Assembly: GCA_023457255.1 (NCBI GenBank) | Contig: JAEWMB010000047.1 | Location: 62,001-126,000, forward strand | DNA length: 64,000 nt | Reading direction: 5' to 3' | From: Bacillota bacterium | Lineage (GTDB): Bacteria > Bacillota > Clostridia > Lachnospirales > Lachnospiraceae | In this document: piece after piece, positions 8,430 through 15,901 of the stretch | How positions within the stretch are numbered: position 1 is the first letter of the stretch | How the letters are laid out: every line of letters starts with the position of its first letter | The notes under the pieces: generated by a model | The model's input: the letters and a program-made list of their open reading frames with translations, nothing else | What the model was told of the DNA's origin: nothing | Databases searched by the model: none | Made by a program: the position numbers and the translations under genes

Positions 8430-9830
8430 TTAAACCTCAAACTTCTGTAAAGCTATATTACCAATATTACTTAGGTAGAATTCCTTTAATTTATGAAATT
8501 CTTTAAGTGAGAGACCACATTCATCTAAGGTACCTTTATTCAATCGAATGGAAAATGTATTTTCAATCACCTTTTCCGCTGTGATGTTTGTCTCACCGGA
8601 ATTTTGCAAATATAAAATAGTTGATAGAATGTTATCTGACAGCATTACAATAGCTGCCTCTTTCGTTTTTGGCAGTTCCACTTTAAAATTATGCTGGCGA
8701 ATCATATCACCAACTTCTTTTGGTAATTTATACTGAGTTGCAAGCTCTTCTCCATTTTTCACATAATCTGATCCAAGAAGCCGCCCTATCTCATGATACA
8801 ACCCTCCTGCAAAGGCAACCTCTTTCCTAGCTCCAACGCATTCTGCCGCTTTCTGTGATAGATAAGCAATTGATTTGGAATGAAGATATAATTTAGGAGA
8901 CTCTTCCTCCAATCGCTTCATTAACGAAAACCGCAGGTTCGCTACCTCTTGTACCGAAAAGCATAACTTGTTTCCATCCTGCAAGCCTTCCTGTTGTAAG
9001 AATCCCTCTTCTAAGGTTACAGTAGTAAAGTCATTGTTTTCTTCTTTTAAAGAACCCTCGTTTTTTCGTTCTATTCCGGAAATAAGCACTTCCTTATCTT
9101 TCGCCTGCGAAAATGTATTAACCTGCTTTCTGTCAGAGATTAATTTTGATATACTGCCAGATAAAAAGCTTATCAAAAGAATCAAAAAAACACAAGCATA
9201 ATAGCTGATATTTTCGTTCGTCAGCAGCTCGTCCAAAGAAAAATCACCTTGAGTCACTAACATGGTTATAAATAATGATACAGTAACTAAAAGTACATAA
9301 AGAAAGGATATCCATCCAGTTAAGTATTTTACAAGGAAACAAATCATGATTGATAGTACCAGAGGTATCATTGGTACCTCATATGTAGCACTTCCATAAT
9401 AAGTAAACATAACCATGCCAAATGATAACAGCACTGCAAGATTTGCATCTATAAACCTTGCCAGTAACGCAACTCCCAAAATCCATACGGGTAATTTTTT
9501 CATCTCTATCGAAACATCAAACACTAAAAACCTTGGTATTTGCAGCAGGAATACACTGCCTGCCGTCATCAGATAACAAAAGCTGATAAACCACCAGGAA
9601 TATCTTTTTTTTAGTACCTTCTTTTGATTTTGATAAAGGTAGAACAAAACAGCAAGGTTCCCAAGGATAGTATAAACCGAATACTTTATCAGTTCTAAAA
9701 AACCGCTTTCATTTAATATGCCAAAGGAAAGCGTTAAAGCAAGGGAGGTTAGAAATAAAGTAATCGCTGCCAAAACCAGTCGGAGGGAGGAAATCTCCTC
9801 CTTTGCTAATTCAAATTCTTTCCTCTCCAT
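8430..9830 (-). CDS. reduced PgpH-like membrane HD-domain protein
   Basis: A 466-residue protein in the operon place of pgpH/yqfF, a c-di-AMP phosphodiesterase of about 700 residues in related bacteria. Residues about 15-230 contain several hydrophobic helices; the large extracytoplasmic 7TMR-HDED domain is absent. The C-terminal half (about 310-450) aligns by eye with the PgpH HD domain: YLHSKSIAYL, AGGLYHEIGRL, LPKEVGDMIRQHN, KEAAIVMLSDN. The canonical His-Asp pair is His-Glu, and a His-rich stretch in the middle of the domain is missing. Activity may be altered or lost. Start: GGGGAGGATAGT before the ATG. Confidence 0.75.
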   Translation of the reverse strand: MERKEFELAKEEISSLRLVLAAITLFLTSLALTLSFGILNESGFLELIKYSVYTILGNLAVLFYLYQNQKKVLKKRYSWWFISFCYLMTAGSVFLLQIPRFLVFDVSIEMKKLPVWILGVALLARFIDANLAVLLSFGMVMFTYYGSATYEVPMIPLVLSIMICFLVKYLTGWISFLYVLLVTVSLFITMLVTQGDFSLDELLTNENISYYACVFLILLISFLSGSISKLISDRKQVNTFSQAKDKEVLISGIERKNEGSLKEENNDFTTVTLEEGFLQQEGLQDGNKLCFSVQEVANLRFSLMKRLEEESPKLYLHSKSIAYLSQKAAECVGARKEVAFAGGLYHEIGRLLGSDYVKNGEELATQYKLPKEVGDMIRQHNFKVELPKTKEAAIVMLSDNILSTILYLQNSGETNITAEKVIENTFSIRLNKGTLDECGLSLKEFHKLKEFYLSNIGNIALQKFEV

Positions 9831-9861
9831 ACTATCCTCCCCTTCTGCGCTTCGTATCTTA

Positions 9862-10896
9862 TTATTTTTTCTTGATCACTACTTTTCTTGTACGTTTTTT
9901 CTTTCCCACCTCAGTTGTTTTCAAGATACCCCGGCTCTCATTTCTTTTTTCAAATTCATCGTATGCCTTTACAATCTTTTGCACCAGTGGGTGACGCACA
10001 ACATCCTCGCTAGTTAAGTAGGAAAATCCGATATCATCAATCCTGCTTAGAACTTTCATCGCAACGTCAAGACCAGACGCCTGCCCCGATGGCAAATCCT
10101 TTTGTGTCAGGTCACCGGTAATAATAACCTTTGATCCAAACCCAATTCTCGTTAAGAACATTTTCATCTGAGCCGGAGTTGTATTCTGAGCCTCATCCAA
10201 GATAATAAAAGCATTATCTAAGGTCCGCCCCCTCATATACGCTAACGGTGCTACTTCTATCAAGCCTTTTTCAAAATTTCTCAGATAGCTTTCCGGGCCC
10301 ATAATCTGATACAACGCATCATACAAAGGTCTAAGATAAGGATCCACTTTACTTTGCAGATCACCTGGCAAAAAACCTAATTTTTCTCCTGCTTCAATCG
10401 CCGGCCTGGTAAGGATAATCTTGCTCACTTCATCATTTTTAAACGCATTAATTCCCATAGCCATCGCAAGATAAGTCTTACCGGTACCTGCCGGACCGAT
10501 ACCAAAAACTATCATCTTCTTGCGAATCTGATCTACATATGCTTTTTGTCCTAGTGTTTTGGGTTTGATTGGTTTGCCATTAATCGTATGGCAAATCAAG
10601 TCTTTATCAATTTCAACCAACGCATTCTCTTTATTTTCAAATCCCAGAGAGAGTGCGTAATTAACGTTCTGTTCTGTAATGGTATTGCCCCTTTTGGAAA
10701 GCTCTAATAATTTTAAAAACACACTTTTTGCTTTATTCACACTATCATTATCACCAATGACTTTTAGCTCGCTGTTCCTGGTGATTATGGTCACGTTCAA
10801 TGTTTTCTCAATGATTTTAGCATATGCATCAAATTGACCAAAGATATTTTGTGTATGCTCCATTGGTATATTAATTATTGTCTCCACTATGCTCAT
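9862..10896 (-). CDS. phoH: PhoH-family ATPase
   Basis: A 344-residue PhoH-like protein, a cytoplasmic ATPase related to superfamily 1 helicases and possibly linked to RNA metabolism; its exact role is not settled in any organism. The N-terminal region (about 1-115) includes a KH-like fold segment. Walker A is GPAGTGKTYLAMAMG and Walker B is FIILDEAQNTTP. The C-terminus is strongly basic (KKKRTRKVVIKKK), consistent with nucleic acid contact. The start overlaps the end of yqfD by 26 bp and has a GGAGGGTG site 10 bases upstream, implying translational coupling. Confidence 0.92.
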   Translation of the reverse strand: MSIVETIINIPMEHTQNIFGQFDAYAKIIEKTLNVTIITRNSELKVIGDNDSVNKAKSVFLKLLELSKRGNTITEQNVNYALSLGFENKENALVEIDKDLICHTINGKPIKPKTLGQKAYVDQIRKKMIVFGIGPAGTGKTYLAMAMGINAFKNDEVSKIILTRPAIEAGEKLGFLPGDLQSKVDPYLRPLYDALYQIMGPESYLRNFEKGLIEVAPLAYMRGRTLDNAFIILDEAQNTTPAQMKMFLTRIGFGSKVIITGDLTQKDLPSGQASGLDVAMKVLSRIDDIGFSYLTSEDVVRHPLVQKIVKAYDEFEKRNESRGILKTTEVGKKKRTRKVVIKKK

Positions 10897-12154
10897 CCGT
10901 TTCTAACACCCTCCACTCGCTGTCATTGATTGGGCTATAATCCCATGCAGGCTCTTCTACAATAATTTTACCCGCACTTTTGCATGTACCGTTTTCCACT
11001 TTTACCTCTACTCTCTGTTCTAGAATAGTTACACCTTGGCTGGTTAACTTTTCTAGGTAACGAAGCAGACGTGCATTTGCTAATGTAGTCGCTTCTGTTT
11101 CCGTATAAGTTGCTTCTTCTATATTGTACTCAGAAACTGTGGTTTTCATAAAACTAATTGGAAGATAAAAATTCCGTACTAATTTTAAGGTACTGGCTTC
11201 CGTAATTATATCATAGTTGGTATAGGAATTTCTAGGCATATGGGAAAAAATTTTCTTACCAAACAAAGAAAGTGAATAACCGCTTTTTTTACGATTCGTA
11301 TACACCGGATATTGATATTTTAACGGAAAGGAATCCTCATATTCAAAATAAGTACGCAGCGTAACATCTCCATCCGCTAACACTGTTTTATTCTCTACCA
11401 AGGTTTCTCCATCCGCTACCACCGGCACCACCCCGGAAATTAGGACATCACCTTTTTTTACAACACTGCCAAGTTCCACTTTAGGAGTTCCGCTTCGTAC
11501 AATAATATAATTCACGATTCCATCTTTTGTAGCAATCAAATGAGCTGTACTTAACGACGTTTCTTTTGTCTCAGAATTTAATTTCGGTATTACTGTCTCA
11601 ACGATTCGCACAATCAATCTGGTACCTTTAATCTCTGCCGACACCCAACCAATATCAGAAAAATCCCTACGGATATTTTCTTCAATTTCGGGGCAGTCAA
11701 TGGACTTAATCTTAACACCACTGTATACCCCTGTTGCTTGCAAATACTCCATCAATTGCTCTTCGGTATGCTTATATCCGCCTTCAATACTAATATCCCA
11801 AATATAAAGAGACATGTTATATACCAAAGCGCAAAAAAGTAATATACCAATATAATATACTTTGCGTCGTATAACATGTCTTAAAAAGAAAGGAAAACCA
11901 TGCCGTTCCTTTATGTAGGGCAGCGCTTTTGCCTTTCGTGCCAGAGGCCTTAACTGACGATAGTCCTTTAATAGTATATATCCATAGATGGCATCTTCTT
12001 CACCCAATTGCTTTTTATTTTTGTCTACCCCATAGCTTAAATCCCATAGTGTTATGCCCTTGCCGCTGCATAGATTTATTAAATGCTCCGGGGAGCCCCC
12101 CGTTATCATAACATATAAATATCCTCTTAGCCATCGAATCAATCGTTTCAGCAA
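10871..12154 (-). CDS. yqfD: sporulation protein YqfD
   Basis: A 427-residue membrane protein of the YqfD family, conserved in endospore formers and found beside yqfC. The N-terminus has the family opening (LKRLIRWLRGYLYVMITGGS, then PEHLINLC). One membrane helix lies near residues 95-115 (YYIGILLFCALVYNMSLYIW). The remainder is an extracytoplasmic domain with a POTRA-like start (ISIEGGYKHTEEQLMEYL). Family members act in the mother cell; the molecular function is unknown. It lies 37 bp after yqfC and overlaps phoH. Confidence 0.9.
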   Translation of the reverse strand: MLKRLIRWLRGYLYVMITGGSPEHLINLCSGKGITLWDLSYGVDKNKKQLGEEDAIYGYILLKDYRQLRPLARKAKALPYIKERHGFPFFLRHVIRRKVYYIGILLFCALVYNMSLYIWDISIEGGYKHTEEQLMEYLQATGVYSGVKIKSIDCPEIEENIRRDFSDIGWVSAEIKGTRLIVRIVETVIPKLNSETKETSLSTAHLIATKDGIVNYIIVRSGTPKVELGSVVKKGDVLISGVVPVVADGETLVENKTVLADGDVTLRTYFEYEDSFPLKYQYPVYTNRKKSGYSLSLFGKKIFSHMPRNSYTNYDIITEASTLKLVRNFYLPISFMKTTVSEYNIEEATYTETEATTLANARLLRYLEKLTSQGVTILEQRVEVKVENGTCKSAGKIIVEEPAWDYSPINDSEWRVLETDEHSGDNN

Positions 12155-12191
12155 CTATATCACCAAACCTTTCCTACCGTATTACTTAAGT

Positions 12192-12575
12192 TTATGCACC
12201 TTGCTGATAATATACGCTATGAATGATGCCGGTTACCTTTAATTCTTCCTTAGTATAATATGTAATCTTTAGATTTTTTCCTTCAATACACAGGTTGCAT
12301 AGCTTGGTAGAAATTTTTATCTTTTCTCCGGTATACTCCATAATCTTTTTATGATTCTCAATACTAATCGAGTTTCTTCCGTTGATTGTTACAATCGGTG
12401 CTCCTGCAATGATATCCGGAGGAAGCATCAAGTTCTGTGATATGATTTCCAGATAACTAATACGTTCTGCTTTTCGTTCTTTTTCTCTTTGCTTACATAA
12501 ATCATAGAGTTCTTTATTTGCTTTACCTTTATATTTATCATGATTGGATTTCACGGGTTTTTCCTTAAAAAACAT
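12192..12575 (-). CDS. yqfC: sporulation protein YqfC (YabP/YqfC family)
   Basis: A 127-residue YabP/YqfC-family protein: LEIISQNLMLPPDIIAGAPI, NGRNSISIENHKKIMEY and a C-terminal KITYYTKEELKVTGII. YabP relatives are spore-coat or mother-cell morphogenesis proteins. The frame extends to 12608, but ATGGAGGTATGGC upstream of the ATG at 12575 is a textbook ribosome site, so I start there. It is the first gene of the yqfC-to-ybeY operon. Confidence 0.9.
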   Translation of the reverse strand: MFFKEKPVKSNHDKYKGKANKELYDLCKQREKERKAERISYLEIISQNLMLPPDIIAGAPIVTINGRNSISIENHKKIMEYTGEKIKISTKLCNLCIEGKNLKITYYTKEELKVTGIIHSVYYQQGA

Positions 12576-12610
12576 GCCATACCTCCATAATACATTACCT
12601 TCTTTCATTA

Positions 12611-12641
12611 TAAGATATGAATATGCTGCTTGTTAGTATTC
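12611..12641 (-). promoter_or_regulatory. candidate SigE-type promoter before yqfC
   Basis: Transcript-sense GAATACT, a spacer of about 15-17 bases and CATATCTTA loosely match the mother-cell SigE pattern (ATA in the -35, CATAnnnT in the -10), about 36 bases before the yqfC start. Bacillus yqfCD is SigE-controlled; the match here is weak. Confidence 0.3.
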
Positions 12642-12777
12642 GTTACGTTTGGGACGATATTGGGGCACAATGATAGACACTATCCTAAGAGTTAAAGACT
12701 CTTTAGCGCTTATACAAAAGGTGATCGTATGCCGAAAGGAGAATCCACTAAATTGTGCCTGGTATAATTTTATGCAA

Positions 12778-12826
12778 ATAAAAAAGGCTTATGCAGGTTC
12801 TATTTTCCATACATAAGCCTTCTTTA
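12778..12826 (-). terminator. terminator after the PII-like gene
   Basis: Stem AAGGCTTATG/CATAAGCCTT around a 17-base loop, followed in the minus sense by TTTTTTATTTG. It closes the DUF1538-PII operon. Confidence 0.8.
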
Positions 12827-12901
12827 AATTCATAAATTACCTTTGTTTGTTATTTAAAATAGGATTTTTTAAGGATATATTTCAGTATTCCATGCCCTCT
12901 T

Positions 12902-13573
12902 TTAATATAATCCAAAGGTTTTTGAAACATTTAATACAAATAATACTCCCTTTCCTGGTTCTTCTATGTGTAAACACTCACTGATTGATTTCACAATTGC
13001 ATCTGTTATACTTTCTTCTGAAAGAATCAGTACAATTTCCTTCTCAGGCTCAATATCCATATGGAATAATTTTTGCGTTTCATGTATTCCTGATCCTCTA
13101 GCATTGATAACGGTTCCACCCTTTGAACCAGCCTTTTGTGCTGCTTCAATTACTTCTTCTGCTTTGCCTTTTTCAACTACTGTGAAAATAGAATTATACA
13201 TTATTTTTTCTACACCTGCTCTTTCTCCAGCTTTCTTATAGATACAGCCTCTTGTACCCAAAAAATTTGCAACATCAATAATAAAAGCAATACCATGACG
13301 CGGCTTATGAAATTCAAATTCTGTGCTGATAATTTCTGCAGCATTTCGGATTACTGATTGCTCTGCCACCGTAAGAATAATTTCCTTACGAATATCATTA
13401 ATCTCTAAAAATTCCAGAATTCGACTCTTTATTGTTCCATTTCCAAGAAGGACGGTACACCCTGTTATCCCATGCTGTTTTGCAACTTTCATAACCTTGC
13501 CTGCTTGACCATGATTTACAATCACACATAGGAGTTCGTAATGTTTGTTTCTATTTACATCATCCATCTGCAT
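12902..13573 (-). CDS. tandem PII-like signalling protein
   Basis: A 223-residue protein made of two PII/ferredoxin-like halves (about 10-105 and 122-220). Each starts with a beta strand and helix (ELLCVIVNHGQAGKVMKVAK; NSIFTVVEKGKAEEVIEAAQ), continues with a loop (LLGNGTIKS; INARGSGIHET) and a strand (EIILTVAEQS; EIVLILSEES), and ends with a hydrophobic strand (GIAFIIDV; GVLFVLNV). Classical PII is a single such unit that trimerises. It overlaps the end of the DUF1538 gene by 14 bp, so it probably regulates that membrane protein. An ATG two codons downstream is an alternative start. Confidence 0.75.
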   Translation of the reverse strand: MQMDDVNRNKHYELLCVIVNHGQAGKVMKVAKQHGITGCTVLLGNGTIKSRILEFLEINDIRKEIILTVAEQSVIRNAAEIISTEFEFHKPRHGIAFIIDVANFLGTRGCIYKKAGERAGVEKIMYNSIFTVVEKGKAEEVIEAAQKAGSKGGTVINARGSGIHETQKLFHMDIEPEKEIVLILSEESITDAIVKSISECLHIEEPGKGVLFVLNVSKTFGLY

Positions 13574-15050
13574 TGATTCCTTTCTTTTTCGAATAAATCC
13601 TATATAAAATACCTAAGACTTGCAATGCTATTAAAGGTGTTAAAGCGACCATTGCAATTACACCAAATCCGTCAATTAATACATCTGCTTGATCAATCGC
13701 ATCTGCTGCACCTTGCGTAAATGCCAATATAAACGTAGCCGTCATCGGGCCAGACGCAACACCGCCAGAATCAAATGCAATACCAACAAATAATTTTGGT
13801 GTAAAAAACATCATACCACATGCTATTATATAGCCTGGAAGTAAATAATGCCACAACTTTATTTCGGGTGTCAAGATTCGAATTACAGAAAGCGCAACTG
13901 CACCTCCGACACCGATGCATAAAAACAATAATACTGTTTTTCTCTTAACGAAACCACTGGTAACATTTTCAATCTGACGGTTTAATACATATACCGCAGG
14001 TTCTGCCAGAATAGTTACAAGACCTAATACGAATCCAATAATCACAATAATACTCTTATTTTCTAAAGACGCAAGTTTGAATCCTACCACCGTACCAACA
14101 TCCATAAAGCCTGCATTTACACCAACCAAGAATAAAACTAATCCTAAAAAGGTATAAAAGATTCCTTTAAAAATCTTATGCAGGGATCTTTTCGGTAACT
14201 TAAATGATATATATTGAAAAATTATAAAAATAATGATAATTGGCAGAAGCGCTATTATCACTTCCTTAGAAAGCGTTGGAAAAACTTCTAAAAATGGACC
14301 TAAAAAGCTGTTATTTATAACTTCTTCGCTTTCAAGACTCGCAGTTATTTTATCAGTTTTCGATAAAATACTCATAAGCATTACAGATAAAATTGCTCCG
14401 GTAGATGCAATGGCAACCAGACCGAAACTATCTTTTTCTGATGCTTTACTATCTTTTTTTAAGGCTGAAACACCAATGGCTAACGCCAGTATAAAAGGAA
14501 CTGTTAATGCGCCGGTAGTTGCACCTGATGCATCAAAAGAAATTGCTAAGAATTCAGCAGAAATAAAGAACGATAAACCTAATATAACCAAATATATTGT
14601 TAATAAAATCTTATATAACGGAATGTTAAATACAATACGTATCAAACCAAGAGCAAGCATGATAGCAATTCCGATAGAAACAACAATAAGAATTATTGAT
14701 TTTGATATCAGTCCTGAAGTTACAAATTCAACCTGCCCCGCCAAAATATGTAGGTCCGGTTCTGCTACTGATACAAAAAATCCAAGAAGTAATCCAGCTA
14801 ATGCAACGATCCAAATCTTTTTGCTTTTTACGATTGTTGTTCCCATTAAAGAGCCAATCGGCGTTATACCGATATCCACCCCCACCAATAGTACTGCCAG
14901 TCCAATTATAATAAGCAGTCCCCCTAATAAAAATCTACCTAATACCATTGGTTCAAGAGGTGTTAATGTAAAGTTTAAGATTACTACAATTAATGTAATA
15001 GGTAAAACTGAGAATAATGCCTCCCTCATTTTTTCAACTAGTGCATTCAA
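13560..15050 (-). CDS. DUF1538 membrane protein (putative transporter)
   Basis: A 496-residue multi-pass membrane protein built from two repeated halves. GVDIGITPIGSLMG and AEPDLHILAGQVEFVTSG in half one correspond to GVNAGFMDVGTVVG and AEPAVYVLNRQIENVTSG in half two. Each half ends with a glycine-rich FDASGATTGALTVPFILA or FDSGGVASGPMTATFILA segment. The inverted or tandem repeat layout and conserved AEP motifs suggest a transporter of unknown substrate. It is paired with a PII-like gene, as DUF1538 genes often are. The upstream 356-bp gap contains a hairpin (15098-15137). Confidence 0.8.
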   Translation of the reverse strand: MNALVEKMREALFSVLPITLIVVILNFTLTPLEPMVLGRFLLGGLLIIIGLAVLLVGVDIGITPIGSLMGTTIVKSKKIWIVALAGLLLGFFVSVAEPDLHILAGQVEFVTSGLISKSIILIVVSIGIAIMLALGLIRIVFNIPLYKILLTIYLVILGLSFFISAEFLAISFDASGATTGALTVPFILALAIGVSALKKDSKASEKDSFGLVAIASTGAILSVMLMSILSKTDKITASLESEEVINNSFLGPFLEVFPTLSKEVIIALLPIIIIFIIFQYISFKLPKRSLHKIFKGIFYTFLGLVLFLVGVNAGFMDVGTVVGFKLASLENKSIIVIIGFVLGLVTILAEPAVYVLNRQIENVTSGFVKRKTVLLFLCIGVGGAVALSVIRILTPEIKLWHYLLPGYIIACGMMFFTPKLFVGIAFDSGGVASGPMTATFILAFTQGAADAIDQADVLIDGFGVIAMVALTPLIALQVLGILYRIYSKKKGINADG

Positions 15051-15097
15051 TAGTTTTTCACTTCCTTCCGAAAATTTTGAGCTCTTAAATAACTTGT

Positions 15098-15137
15098 AAG
15101 CCTCCTTACAATCCGATTAAGACTGCAAGGGGGCTTA
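15098..15137 (-). promoter_or_regulatory. hairpin in the DUF1538 leader
   Basis: Arms AAGCCTCCTT and AAGGGGGCTT pair at 9 of 10 positions around a 19-base loop, about 50 bases before the DUF1538 start. There is no T-tract in either direction, so this is not a plain terminator; a regulatory leader is possible. The rest of 15138-15364 is AT-rich with nothing recognised. Confidence 0.4.
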
Positions 15138-15364
15138 GTATTATACTATAAAAGGCAATTTATGCTTTTTTAAGCTTATAATTAAACTATATGAGCTCTC
15201 CTATTAATTCTATCATAACTCAGTACATTTCAAAAGAAAAATATAGCATATTCTTATTAAATTTTTATTAAGAAAAGAAATTATCCTTAAAATTCGATAG
15301 TAAGTAACTAAAAACTCCAGCATTCGTATTAATGCGGCTGTAATTCACTTCTCTTCTCTTAAGT

Positions 15365-15393
15365 AAAAAAATACCCCAGTCGGATGACTGGGG
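15365..15393 (-). terminator. rpsU terminator
   Basis: Perfect stem CCCCAGTC/GACTGGGG with a short loop, followed in the minus sense by TATTTTTTT, 14 bases after the rpsU stop. Confidence 0.9.
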
Positions 15394-15406
15394 ATTCTTG
15401 CACATA

Positions 15407-15583
15407 TTATTTAAACTTACGCTTACGAGCAGCTTCAGACTTTTTCTTACGCTTTACGCTTGGTTTCTCGTAATGTTCTCTCTTACGAATCTCCTGCTGG
15501 ATTCCGGCCTTCGCACAGTTTCTTTTGAATCTGCGGAGAGCGCTGTCTAAGGATTCGTTCTCTTTTACGATTACATTTGACAT
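15407..15583 (-). CDS. rpsU: 30S ribosomal protein bS21
   Basis: A 58-residue bS21: SNVIVKENESLDSALRRFKR, then a basic tail (SVKRKKKSEAARKRKFK). It binds the 30S platform near the 16S 3' end. The frame is open to 15724, but only the ATG at 15583 gives the family N-terminus; AGGTG lies upstream. It is monocistronic, with its own consensus promoter and terminator. Confidence 0.95.
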   Translation of the reverse strand: MSNVIVKENESLDSALRRFKRNCAKAGIQQEIRKREHYEKPSVKRKKKSEAARKRKFK

Positions 15584-15662
15584 AGACTCACACCTAACCT
15601 CCCTCCAGTTGTGAATTGTGCTTTTACAACTGTTTGGGTATTTTTTGAATAGCACTACAAAG

Positions 15663-15691
15663 ATTATAAAGGTAGAGAGCTTAAATGTCAA
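15663..15691 (-). promoter_or_regulatory. consensus SigA promoter of rpsU
   Basis: Minus-sense TTGACA (15686-15691), 17-bp spacer, TATAAT (15663-15668): a perfect vegetative promoter about 80 bases before rpsU. Confidence 0.9.
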
Positions 15692-15901
15692 TACCTTTTT
15701 GCTATTATTCCGCAAGTTTTTCAATCATTAATACCTTGCAGCATTACGTTTTCGTTGTTAAAATAAGCACTTTTTACGAATTTTGTTCCATTTCGCGGTT
15801 CATTTAAAACTGCTGCCGACAGCCTTAAAACAAACCACTTTATGGTAGTTATGCATGTTAAGAAATAAAACATTACCAATATTTCTTACTTTTAGGATAT
15901 C

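Noticed and set aside
10871..10896. Frameshift between yqfD and phoH
   Set aside because: Both proteins are full length with proper ends; the 26-bp overlap is normal translational coupling.
14233..15099. 288-residue plus-strand frame opposite the DUF1538 gene
   Set aside because: Shadow of a hydrophobic gene on the other strand; no ribosome site or family pattern.
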